This document shows, piece after piece, positions 9,501-17,500 of a stretch of 55,013 nt of DNA. This DNA is from Planctomycetaceae bacterium. Its GTDB lineage: Bacteria; Planctomycetota; Planctomycetia; Planctomycetales; Planctomycetaceae. The stretch covers positions 1 through 55,013 of the forward strand of contig JAKFWA010000083.1 of the NCBI GenBank assembly GCA_021732995.1. The letters are read 5' to 3'. The notes under the pieces are model-generated. The model did not search any database. It saw nothing but the letters and a program-made list of their open reading frames with translations, and was not told the origin of the DNA. Numbering within the stretch: position 1 is the stretch's first letter; every line of letters starts with the position of its first letter. The translations under genes and the position numbers were made by a program.

Positions 9501-9821
9501 CGCCGAAAGCGCCTTGATGCTCGCCGCATCTTTGGACCTCTTGTCATAGCTGATCGAGACTTTGCTTCCGGGCTTCAGCTCGCTGAGCTTGGCGGGCTTG
9601 TCATCTACCGTGATCATTGTCCCCATCGTCACGCTGAAGGATTCCGTCTTCGCCGAACCACCATTGCCCACCGTCACCGTGATCGTCTTCCCACTGGCCG
9701 CGACACTCTTGAGCGTCCCATCCACGTTCGCTGTAGCAGCGAAAACCAGCGAACTGCCGAAGACCATCACACCAATACTCAAGCACCAACGAAAAACCAA
9801 AACCGCCGTTGAAGTCTTCAT
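6534..9821 (-). CDS. Secreted M6-type metalloprotease with EF-hand-like repeats
   Basis: A 1095-residue exported protein with signal peptide MKTSTAVLVFRWCLSIGV. A DUF5666-like module occupies about residues 28-105, followed by long beta-rich regions and, near 640-720, a discoidin-like module of the kind common in planctomycete exoproteins. The peptidase domain carries HELSHLLLGAPD at residues 888-899, the HExxHxxGxxD zinc site of M6 (immune-inhibitor-A type) peptidases. Two EF-hand-like loops precede it (DADGDGWLNGHVE and DSNGDKVLQADE). ATG 9821 is chosen over upstream starts because GGAAGGAAG precedes it and the signal peptide follows directly. Its substrate cannot be deduced. Confidence 0.8.
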   Translation of the reverse strand: MKTSTAVLVFRWCLSIGVMVFGSSLVFAATANVDGTLKSVAASGKTITVTVGNGGSAKTESFSVTMGTMITVDDKPAKLSELKPGSKVSISYDKRSKDAASIKALSAMADHPKPELPAAPVKTAANTKDAPPPTWTMDLAKMQIPDAPASGKIHGQPFKLEKVQLQGSVLELRQGKDFFPDLSLKIFLKVKEDESLEGKSIRVTSKDGFGSPQIHMQFRARPGEGVPVAEIFFDQYEMLLQFGKAQDGALPGKIFVSLPDKSQSFVAGTFALGGADAGEGATTSLISGKIDYHGKERKFDAFVGCLGKNKGGKLESPGAGFPVSLDEPSGSVTCTTWKPRNTSLTWDKKTGLSHKSTNRPAGAYLVFVKNEESLFDWKWVELKDDSAKITADLAIDPAQLGSLEVNVIGEAPKNSSVYCLPLNDQGEIPVRDELGNFAPLSSKIEAGKATIRQIRAGKYQLGLFRTTVTAEVKAGATTKVDLVVPPPNATTPTAPATSRLTPASAWIPLNVVELSSSGGATLKEQKGGVILASGLNPAKDTYVIVAEIDLKKITGLRLDVFKHDSLPNGGPGRLPNGTFILSRVEIKAAPKGSNEAAKPVAVAKATADYTQQGHSVANLIDGKPGPGWAIWNNGTANHHVDFQFDKPLTFEAGAKLTITLKHESQWADGNLGCFRWSATTDQVAVAPQKVGVNDVPDFSQVIGMKKLSPVKGRRAVLAILWDPHRAGHAAPPAKLLDELLFGRRPSVADWIAENSGGAVTLEKAGLLGWYDATKPGDHYWNTNAKMDAKDADGDGWLNGHVEKWTEAIRQADREFDFARYDSNGDKVLQADELAILILIPQAGPFGTNRVPAGREFPKWEPLIVDGMQIPMIAEVYSGLPPNLGAPAHELSHLLLGAPDLYMNAPWPFAAGDYCLMDHSYTSAHLSPFLKLKLGWLKPNVVTKSGDYRLKAVEEHGECLVLFDPSHGSGEYFLLENRHRGRSYDAGVGQAGRGLPSDGLAVWHILEDPQLIEFAKPPLGGPGEWGRKGIRLIRANGGNPFDDSRALFTTRGTTLSDTSEPARLRWIDGSTTGFRIALNSDPGPELQLQISLSHSP

Positions 9822-9846
9822 CGGATCTTCCTTCCGCATCCACGAT

Positions 9847-10032
9847 TTAGTCACAACCAACCGATCCACGAACAAGCACCACAACGAGACACAAAACCCC
9901 GACGACCGCATATCCCACTCGAAAGGCAGCGTGGTTTGGACCAGGCTCACCGTCGGCGATGAATCCATCGAGGCAGAACATCGCCACTAGGCCACACACT
10001 CCGATCAACGATCGCCTCTCGTAGAGCCTCAT
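9847..10032 (-). CDS. Possible small membrane protein
   Basis: A 61-codon frame with two hydrophobic segments (LIGVCGLVAMFCLDGF and VGYAVVGVLCLVVVLV). It ends 25 bases before the metalloprotease start and follows the gene at 10105 on the same strand. There is no convincing ribosome binding site and no recognised relatives, so it may be a chance frame. Confidence 0.35.
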   Translation of the reverse strand: MRLYERRSLIGVCGLVAMFCLDGFIADGEPGPNHAAFRVGYAVVGVLCLVVVLVRGSVGCD

Positions 10033-10104
10033 GGTTCAACTTTCGGTCTGAAGATCTGCGTTGGACTCACGACGCTGCGGGTCGCTCCGCACAAGGCCAC
10101 AAGT

Positions 10105-10473
10105 TCATTTGGCCGGTTCACGAGAAACGTCTTCACAATGTCGGCAGACAGCCGGAGCGCGTTGGAACGAGCGTCGCGAGATGGGGCGGCCACATTGCGG
10201 GCACAACTTCGGTGGTGAAATCGCAGCGGCGATCAGGTACAGCATCGAAGGCAAATAAAAGAAGATGTAGTTCATGCCGAACAGGCTGCCGTCTCGATAT
10301 GCGCCCGGAGTGCAGGCTCCCACGATCATCGGCACCATCACCAGCAAGGGGGCCGCTGTGGCGAAGCGGTACCCTCGACGCTGACGCCAGAGAGCGAAGG
10401 CTTGCAGTGGGACATAGGTCACCAGCAGAAAAGCCACAGCCTTGACCATGCGATCCCAGATCCATGATTCCAT
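10105..10473 (-). CDS. Small membrane protein with C-terminal zinc ribbon
   Basis: A 122-residue protein with three hydrophobic segments (AVAFLLVTYVPLQAFAL, APLLVMVPMIVGAC, IFFYLPSMLYLIAAAI). A cytoplasmic tail follows containing two CxxC/CxxC-type knuckles (CPQCGRPISRR and CRHCED), a rubredoxin/zinc-ribbon-like metal site. It lies 12 bases downstream of the gene ending at 10486, so it is probably co-transcribed. Function unknown. Confidence 0.65.
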   Translation of the reverse strand: MESWIWDRMVKAVAFLLVTYVPLQAFALWRQRRGYRFATAAPLLVMVPMIVGACTPGAYRDGSLFGMNYIFFYLPSMLYLIAAAISPPKLCPQCGRPISRRSFQRAPAVCRHCEDVSREPAK

Positions 10474-10485
10474 TGTCTGTCTCCG

Positions 10486-11904
10486 TCATGACGGCGATTG
10501 ATGCCGACGCCTTGTTGAGTTCCCTGTCTCCACGATTGACCAACCGGTTCGTCGCGCGAGCAACTGGCCGAGCACGCGCGGGATGTCATCGTCGCGGGCT
10601 TGATACAAGACTTTCAGCAGTTGGCCGGAATCACTCTTGAGCTGTAACGCCCGCCGCCACTGAGGCCGGCCCCGGCTATCTGTTCTTTGTGTTTCGGCGA
10701 TGTGCCAAATCGCATCGACGAACTCTTCTTCTCGCCTGCGAATGAAGCCCGACTTGACGACCAACAGGTTGCCATCCGCGATCCAATGCTCGCGATTGAA
10801 GAGTGATTCCACGCCGCCCCAGCAAACGGTCATGCCAACCAGCAACAGGGGAGTCATCACCAGCCAAAACGGAATGTGTGCCCAAAGATGTTGTTTCACT
10901 TCCGCGTCCTGGAGGAACGAGTTCACTCCGTTCGACAGGATCGCCAGCCAAACGAGTCCGAAGCTCAACAACACCAATCCTCCGAGACGCCGGCCAAGCA
11001 TCGGCGGGCGGAGTTTCAGTCCCCTTGCCGCCGTCTCGTCTGGCCGAAAACCTCGCGATTGAAGTAGAGCCAGTAGCTCGTCCTCGCGGCTTTCGCGCGG
11101 CGGCTTCTGTAAGCCTTCCACGGCGATGTCTGACGTTGTGAGATTCCAGCCGGTCGATTCCGCGAGCAGCGTTCCGATCGCGCGGCACTCGGCGAGTGAA
11201 TCTCGTGTGGACATCGACAGGAACAGCATCGTCGGCCGCAACAAAAACTGTTTGCGGCCATCGCTGTGCAAAGCCAGCCGCCATTTCAATTGGCGATTCT
11301 GGTCGTCGAAGTGTGGCTCCAGGACCAACGCGACGTCGCGGTATTCGCGGCTGCTTGAGAAGCCCAGCAGCTTGCGACGCACGACAAGCAAGCCTCGACT
11401 GGAGTCCCAAACTTCGCGCACGAACGCGAACTGCAACACTTTCACGAGAATGGCCACAGCCACGAGTCCGATCGCTCCGGCATTGAGAAGCGGCAACAGC
11501 AGGAAAAACGAACGCAGCAAGAAATTGTCGGGCGGTGATCGCCAGAAGCTCTGAGTGATTCTCCAAGCCACGAAAACGAACGGCGTGGTCAGCACCAGAA
11601 TCATGGTCATGCAACCTGCCATGCTTCCGTACCACAAGCCACTCCGCCTGAGCCGCAAGCCACTCGGCAGCGATTCGATCAACCAGCCAAATTCTGCCAG
11701 CGTCGCTTGAGGCGAAGCCGCTGGCTGGTCAAGCGAGCCTGACTCGTCATCGCTTGGATCGTCCTCTGTCGCGAGACTCAGCTTGTTGACAAAGAGATGC
11801 TGCCGAATCAGTTGTCGTCTTGCCGCGCGCTCGTCTTTCGCCGTGAGGACGCCGATGACTTCCTCTCCATCGCTTTTTATGGCTTGGTAGCGAAACGTGG
11901 GCAT
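10486..11904 (-). CDS. Membrane protein with GspF-like N-terminal segment
   Basis: A 472-residue protein starting MPTFRYQAIKSDGEEVIGVL. The first 50 residues look like the N-terminal segment of type II secretion / pilus GspF proteins (FRYQAIKSDG...AARRQLIRQHL), but the rest is not GspF. It is instead paralogous over its whole length to the core of the gene at 5009-6403: hydrophobic block near residues 95-175, beta domain with LVVRRKLLGFSSSREYRDV, second helix pair, second beta domain ending in WRRALQLKSDSG and a conserved DDIPRVLGQLLARRTGW. The frame extends upstream, but ATG 11904 matches the domain boundary. Confidence 0.7.
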   Translation of the reverse strand: MPTFRYQAIKSDGEEVIGVLTAKDERAARRQLIRQHLFVNKLSLATEDDPSDDESGSLDQPAASPQATLAEFGWLIESLPSGLRLRRSGLWYGSMAGCMTMILVLTTPFVFVAWRITQSFWRSPPDNFLLRSFFLLLPLLNAGAIGLVAVAILVKVLQFAFVREVWDSSRGLLVVRRKLLGFSSSREYRDVALVLEPHFDDQNRQLKWRLALHSDGRKQFLLRPTMLFLSMSTRDSLAECRAIGTLLAESTGWNLTTSDIAVEGLQKPPRESREDELLALLQSRGFRPDETAARGLKLRPPMLGRRLGGLVLLSFGLVWLAILSNGVNSFLQDAEVKQHLWAHIPFWLVMTPLLLVGMTVCWGGVESLFNREHWIADGNLLVVKSGFIRRREEEFVDAIWHIAETQRTDSRGRPQWRRALQLKSDSGQLLKVLYQARDDDIPRVLGQLLARRTGWSIVETGNSTRRRHQSPS

Positions 11905-11993
11905 GATGCGCGAGCTACTCCCGTTGTTTCTGACACGGATTGTATGAACGCGGTCGTTACGTCGCAGACCCCCGCGCCATTCGATGTTCTGTT

Positions 11994-12352
11994 TTAATGT
12001 CCTTCCAGGTAGTCGATCAGATGCTTGCTCGATTGGCCGACCCAGATGGCGATGCCGTTCAGCGCGAGCAACAACACTCCAAAGAAGATGAAGAGCACTC
12101 GAATGCGACCGCCGCGAGGCCAAGCCAACACCATTCCGGCGATGCCAGCAATCATCCCCAGGACACCGAGGGCGATGGCCACCTTCCCGGCAGGCGGAAC
12201 GAATGAATCCCGCAACTGGCGACTCCGACAATACCCATCGCCGCGCTCAGCATGAGACAGGTCGTGAGCAGCGGGCCAAAGTGCTTGTTCGAACTCTTCA
12301 CGGCCCACTCGACGAGTTCGGCTGTGATCGTTGGCTCTGACTGTGGCATCAT
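11994..12352 (-). pseudogene. Small membrane protein gene with a frameshift
   Basis: Two overlapping frames make one sensible protein. The 5' part (from ATG 12352: MMPQSEPTITAELVEWAVKS, then a helix ending ASCGIHSF) stays in frame to about 12200. The sensible continuation (VPPAGKVAIALGVLG, then helices IAGMVLAWP and LFIFFGVLLLALNGIAIWV, ending at 11994) is in the neighbouring frame. Together they give about 119 residues with four transmembrane helices. A single-base indel near 12195-12210 explains the split. It could be a real mutation or a sequencing error. Confidence 0.55.
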
Positions 12353-12376
12353 GAATTCCAGTTGCGCAGTGAGTCG

Positions 12377-12712
12377 TCAGACATTGAGGCGAACCGTCTC
12401 GGCCAGCAACTTGAGTGTGGTAGGGGGTGGCCCGGTCGGCGATTGCAAACAGACGACGATCATGGTGATGGCGATCAGACCGGCGACGATTCCAAACCCC
12501 ACAGCCATCACGGTCGTGATTTTGACATACGCCTCAAAGCGGTCGGGATCGTCGGCCTGAGTCCACCGGCGGCCGTACTTTCCAGTCCAGACGCCTGTAC
12601 GGCGGGAGTGCATCACCTTCACGCTCAGCACCAAGCAGAACATTGCCGGCAGACCGCTAAAAATCGCCGCCGCGAACAGGCCCACATACAGTCGTTTGAG
12701 GATTTCGATCAT
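12377..12712 (-). CDS. Small two-helix membrane protein
   Basis: About 111 residues from ATG 12712 (MIEILKRLYVGLF). It has an N-terminal helix (VGLFAAAIFSGLPAMFCLVL), a polar middle (TGKYGRRWTQADDPDRFEAY) and a second helix (VMAVGFGIVAGLIAITMIVV). The frame begins 13 codons earlier, but that part reads from a repeat region. It lies 24 bases upstream of the frameshifted membrane gene. No family recognised. Confidence 0.55.
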   Translation of the reverse strand: MIEILKRLYVGLFAAAIFSGLPAMFCLVLSVKVMHSRRTGVWTGKYGRRWTQADDPDRFEAYVKITTVMAVGFGIVAGLIAITMIVVCLQSPTGPPPTTLKLLAETVRLNV

Positions 12713-12736
12713 GGATGTCCTGGAAAAGGCGAGTTT

Positions 12737-12792
12737 GAAACACAGAGACACAGAGAATCACCGAGGGAAGACCGAACCCAAAACTCTGTGAC
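12737..12792. repeat. CACAGAG palindromic repeat, copy 1
   Basis: GAAACACAGAGACACAGAG at 12737-12755 is answered by ACTCTGTGAC at 12783-12792, forming a hairpin with a loop of about 27 bases. It lies in the 108-base gap between two genes. A second, better paired copy is at 14446-14498. Similar CACAGAG-rich units occur in intergenic DNA of many bacteria. Confidence 0.6.
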
Positions 12793-12820
12793 CTCCTGAC
12801 TTCGCGTTTTGCCTTGATCT

Positions 12821-13342
12821 TCAATCCTTGCGACGTTGATGTTTGCCGCTCGTTTCGAAGACGGCTTTTCCGGTTTGGTCGGTGATGGTCATGGCCCATT
12901 GCCGCACATCGGCGGTGGGGAAGCGATCCCTGTTGGTGGTCGTTCGGTTCGGAGCGTTCCGCGCGGTCCAGGTCATCGTGTTCGTCGCGGCGTCCCATTC
13001 GCCTGTTGCTTCGCCCGTGAAGCCGTCAGAATTGAAATGCCACTGCCGGTAAACCTTTTGCTTGACGTCGTAGGTCATGAGGTAGGTGCCGCTGGTCGCC
13101 GGAGTGTCCTTGTCGGCGTCGAGCTTCCAGCGAACTTGCAGGTATCGTCCATCGACGATCCAATCGCCGTGGCTTTCGCCCGTTCGGGGCTTTGGCTTTT
13201 CTACCTGAGCGGTCCAAGTGCCGGACCAATGGTTCAGCGGTAACAACTCCGGAATGTCTTTGAGCGGTCCCGGCTCGGCAACCGCGAGCGAGCAAGCCAT
13301 AGCGATTGACGCGACGGTCGAGATGACGAACTTGTGGAGCAT
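12821..13342 (-). CDS. Secreted single-domain DUF1579 protein
   Basis: A 173-residue protein with a signal peptide (MLHKFVISTVASIAMACSLAVA) and one DUF1579-like domain, recognised by the order NHWSGTWTAQ, then WIVDGRYLQVRW, TYDVKQKVYRQWHFNSDG and EATGEWDAATNTMTW. DUF1579 proteins are beta-barrel-like exported proteins, common in planctomycetes and without a proven function. AAAAAGGG precedes the ATG. It follows another DUF1579 protein and a kinase containing the same domains, pointing to a shared ligand or process. Confidence 0.75.
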   Translation of the reverse strand: MLHKFVISTVASIAMACSLAVAEPGPLKDIPELLPLNHWSGTWTAQVEKPKPRTGESHGDWIVDGRYLQVRWKLDADKDTPATSGTYLMTYDVKQKVYRQWHFNSDGFTGEATGEWDAATNTMTWTARNAPNRTTTNRDRFPTADVRQWAMTITDQTGKAVFETSGKHQRRKD

Positions 13343-13364
13343 GTTGTTTTCCCTTTTTGCTGAG

Positions 13365-14408
13365 TCACTTTCGCGGAGTTGATTTGATCGTCAGGTCCAG
13401 TTGCACCTGCCCGGCTTGATTCTTGGTGACGATGTGCGACTCCACCACGCCGTCGCCGAGCAATCGGGTTGTGGAGGTCTTCGTCGTGCCCGCTGGTTCG
13501 CCGACTCCTTTCCATGAGAAGGACTTTTCGGCCCCGTTCCATTGGCCAATGTTCTCCTCAACCTGGCCGAGGCTCGTGATGCGGATGTAGCGATACGCTT
13601 GCTTGTTGGTGTCGTAGCCGATGACCCATTTCGATTGGACGGTGCCCACATTCGATTCGCCCAGCAGGCAGCGTCCGTCGAGAATCCATTGGCCGGACAT
13701 CGTCCCTTTCTGAGTTCGCCCGTTGGGATTGGCGGCGGTGGGACGCGTGATGAACTCGGCATCGCGCTGGCCGATGAACGCTTCGAGCCGTTTGACTTCC
13801 GGCGGGATCGGCTGAATCGGCGTGCCGATCATGGCCCATCGTTCCGCCAGAGGCTTGCCGGCGATGCTCGCCTGTCGCTTCCAAGTCCAGACCATTTCGA
13901 ACATTTTTCGAGCACCATCGTTGCCGGTGAAAATCAGCGAACCGTCAATCGTTCCCGCATCGCGAAATCGTTCCACAAACCTGTTGGTTGTGCCCGGCGG
14001 CGGTTCCACATCGGCCTGAGTGAACGACTGGCTGGCCGCGTCCCAAGTTCCCGTCGATTGGCCCATCAGCCCTGATGACTGAAACCACCAGGTGACGTAC
14101 TTCTTCGATGTCGCATCGAACGTCTGGAACCAGATCGCTTTCGTGATTTGATCGGGTTCGCCGACGATGTGATTGACTTCGATGTGCTGGAGAAACCAGC
14201 CGTCAAGGATCATCTCCGCGTGGTTCGCGCAGCGATACTTGATTTCGTGCGGAGTCCATTCAGCCGGCTTGCTGGTGACATCGGTGGCCCAGTCGCCGAC
14301 ATACCGGCCGATGGCTTCAAGCTCCTTCGGTTTCTCGCGCGGCGTTTGGCCGGATGCGTTGCCGCAGATCAGGGCCACAAGACAAACGATCGTGGTCAGT
14401 AATTTCAT
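13365..14408 (-). CDS. Secreted two-domain DUF1579 protein
   Basis: A 347-residue protein with signal peptide MKLLTTIVCLVALICGNASG and two consecutive DUF1579-like domains. The first begins IGRYVGDWATDV and contains LDGWFLQHIEV and GTWDAASQSFTQ; the second begins LEAFIGQRDAEF and contains WILDGRCLLGES, IGYDTNKQAYRYIRI and GQWNGAEKSFSWKG. GGGAG lies just before the ATG. It is directly downstream of the kinase gene, whose C-terminus holds two copies of the same domain. A role in sensing or binding an extracytoplasmic compound is inferred only from this association. Confidence 0.75.
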   Translation of the reverse strand: MKLLTTIVCLVALICGNASGQTPREKPKELEAIGRYVGDWATDVTSKPAEWTPHEIKYRCANHAEMILDGWFLQHIEVNHIVGEPDQITKAIWFQTFDATSKKYVTWWFQSSGLMGQSTGTWDAASQSFTQADVEPPPGTTNRFVERFRDAGTIDGSLIFTGNDGARKMFEMVWTWKRQASIAGKPLAERWAMIGTPIQPIPPEVKRLEAFIGQRDAEFITRPTAANPNGRTQKGTMSGQWILDGRCLLGESNVGTVQSKWVIGYDTNKQAYRYIRITSLGQVEENIGQWNGAEKSFSWKGVGEPAGTTKTSTTRLLGDGVVESHIVTKNQAGQVQLDLTIKSTPRK

Positions 14409-14445
14409 GGATGTCTCCCGTTGGAATCAAATTGGAAAACTGTGG

Positions 14446-14498
14446 AAACACAGAGGCACAGAGAAAGCTCAAAACTCAAACTCTGTGCCACTGTGTTT
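14446..14498. repeat. CACAGAG palindromic repeat, copy 2 (strong hairpin)
   Basis: Arms 14446-14463 (AAACACAGAGGCACAGAG) and 14481-14498 (CTCTGTGCCACTGTGTTT) pair along 18 positions with one A-A mismatch and a 17-base loop. It occupies most of the gap between the kinase stop at 14512 and the DUF1579 start at 14408. It could therefore work as a terminator-like or processing hairpin that lowers or separates expression of the two genes. Confidence 0.7.
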
Positions 14499-14511
14499 CA
14501 ATCGTCCGCCT

Positions 14512-17500
14512 TCACTTCTTCCGCTGCTTGTCTTGCGTCATGTCCAGCATGACGCGGCCGGTTTCGTCTTTGATCGTGGCCTGATTATCGAACGTGTCCT
14601 CATCGATCCAGCGGTTGAAGCCGGTGCCGCTCCAGCCGGTTGGCAGATCAACCGCACGAAAATGAAAACCACTCGACGGTTCGTCCCAAGTCAGCCGCCA
14701 TTCGCCGCAGGAACCATCCGCGTTGAAGAACCAGAAGCGGTTCGATTTCTCCTTCGGTTCGTAGGTCGCGATCCAGATCGAGGTGAGTTCGTCTTTCTCG
14801 TTGAAGGCGCGAGTCATCAGGAATCGGCCGCCGAGAATCCACTGGCTCGTTTCAGTGATCGTCTCTTCTCGTTGCTGCGGATTCCAAACGGAGGGCTTGT
14901 AGGTCGCGTGGATCGTCCACTCGCCCACGAACTTATTGAGTTGCGACAGTTCAATCGGCTCGGCGACGTGCGATTTCGCGGTGGGGACATCGACCTTACC
15001 ATCGAATGCTTTGCGAGAGGCGGTCCAGCGTCCGGCGTCACGCTGGCCCATGACGTATTGGAACTTCAGTTTGGCTTCGATGTGGTCGTCATCGACGAAG
15101 TGCTCGCTCGAATGCAGGTTCGAGGCATCCGGCAACATGCGGAGTTCCAGCGTTTGCTTCTCCTGGTTCCACGGACCACGCCACTCGAAGACCTTGCCGT
15201 TGTTGCTGAAGACCCATTGCCGAAACGCTCCGAGATTTTGATCGAACGTCAGCAACAACAATCGCTCCTCGCCACCCAGAGCCGCCGCGTTGGTCGGCGG
15301 ATCGTCAGACGTCGGTTTGCGGCCCTTTGGAGAAACCGGAACTGCCTTCGCGTGCGACAACAGAAAATAATCGCCGAGCGTCCGCTCCGAAGTGGTCGTC
15401 ATCGCGAGCTTGGTTTCCTGCGGCGAGTTGTCGGTCTCACGGAAGGCGTACTCGGTGTCCCACGTTCCGACCCAGCGATTGAGCGAGTTCGGACCATGCA
15501 GCCGGTTGTGTCGTCCGTGCCGCGCGTCGAAGTCGCTCGGCAGCTTGTCCCGGTCGTAGGCGACCAACTCCAGATCATCGAACCAGCCGCTGCCGCTCCC
15601 TTCGACAGTGCACATGGCATAGAAGTGATCCGCCGTCGGATACGCATCGAGTGCGTCGGTCTTCTCGAACAGATGCCAACCCGGCTGATCGGCCGTCGCG
15701 CCGACCAGATCATGCACTCCCAAGAACTCGCTGCGGCGGAAGTAATTGAACTTGATGATCGCCCGCGCGGACTTGTCCCCTTCAAACTTCGCCCAGCCTT
15801 TGAGCGCGTACCGCTTCGTGCGATCCGCCTTCATATCGTTCGCGAACACGACGCCGCGCGTCCCCTTGCCGGTGATGAGCAAACATCGCTGCCCGGTACG
15901 CCCGCCCGCGACGACCTCGCAGCGAAATTCTTGTCCGTCGTTCAGCCATGCCCGCCAGTCGCGAGGCAATTGTGTGAGCCCCGTATTCTCGAACGACGGA
16001 TCGAGAATCAAGTTCGCGCCGGTCGGAACTGCGGCCGGAGGAATTGGAGAGGTTGGTCGTTGTGACTTCTCGCTCGCCGCCAGTCCTGACTTTATCTTCG
16101 ACTCCGGCAGCGGCAGCGGTTGAAACGTCGCGGCGTAGGTGTTGATCCGCCATTGGCCGTCGTCATCGACGTTCAGCAGCACCGATTCCCAGAGTCCCTT
16201 GTGCTTCTCGAAGTCGGAGGCGTACTGCACTGCCGCGTAACGTCCGGGGGGCAAGCCGAGGAATTCGTCGATCAAACGCACGCGGCGCAGCGTTCGTTTT
16301 TCGACCTTGCCCGCGGTGTCTCGAATCTGTTGATACAGCGGCACTACCTGCTCGCGCGGTGCTTTCTTCTTGGCGAGCTTCGACGCGATGTCATACAGCT
16401 TATCGAAGTTTCCTTCGTCCGCGACCGCCAGAAACGCCTCGGCCGCCTTGAGGACGACTTTATCGTCGTCACTTAGCAGCAGTTCGCTCATCGGTTTGAA
16501 GCTGACGGTGACTCGCTCCACGCCGCCACGTTTCAACCTGAACTTCGTTGTGCTGATTTCCAATCCATCCGGCAATTCCGTCACGTCGATCTCGTACTCA
16601 CCAGAACGAACGCGCTGCGCGCCGAGCTTGAGTTGGTACTCACGTTTCGCCACCGCGTCGCGGATCTTCAGGCCCTTGTCGCCAACCATGACGGCGACCT
16701 GATCGTCAACCGTCTCGACGATGAATTGCCCCTTGTCGAACTCCACATAGATCACTCCGCCGAGCAACCCCGCGAGCCCCAGCAACACAGCAGCGATCAA
16801 CGTCCGTAGGTGTCGGCGCGGCGGCGATGCGGACGGTTGTGCGAACGGAGCGAGTGCGGCAGCGACTTCGGCGGGTGACTGAAATCGATCCGCTGAATTC
16901 TTCGCCATCATCCTGGCGACGACGATGGACAACTCCGTTGGTACATCGTTTCGCAACGCCGTCACCGGGGGCGGCGACTGTTCCGCATGAGCTTTGAGCT
17001 TCATCAACACGTTGTCCGCCTCAAACGGCGGCTTGCCGGTCAGCAAGAAGTGCAAGGTGCAGCCGAGGCTGTAAATATCTGCGCGAATGTCTGCCGAGTG
17101 CGCATCCGCCGCCTGCTCCGGAGCCATGTAATCCGGTGTCCCCATCACGCTGCCCATCGTCGTGAGATGCGCTGCCGTCGAACTGAGCCGGAACGCGCTA
17201 GCGTCCGGTTCGGCATTGGTCGCAACATTCGTCTCCGAACCCGACGCTAGCGGGTTCGGACTAATGCAGTCTGCTGCTGCCTCTGCGAATCCCGCCAAGC
17301 CGAAATCCAAGATCCGTACTTGCCCGCTCGCCGCAAGCATCAAGTTGTGCGGCTTAATGTCACGATGCACCATCCCCTTCTCGTGAGCGTGTTGCAGTCC
17401 TCTCGCCGCTTGTCGAATGCACTCGCACGCTTCAGCGGCGGACATCGGGCCGCGATGCTTCACCACGCTGGCGAGATCCGTACCCTCGACGAACTCCATC

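Noticed and set aside
14173-16065. Long open frame (630 codons) on the plus strand opposite the kinase gene
   Set aside because: Antisense shadow of a GC-rich gene; no domain, no ribosome binding site and an arginine-rich, unstructured composition, while the minus-strand gene has clear domains throughout.
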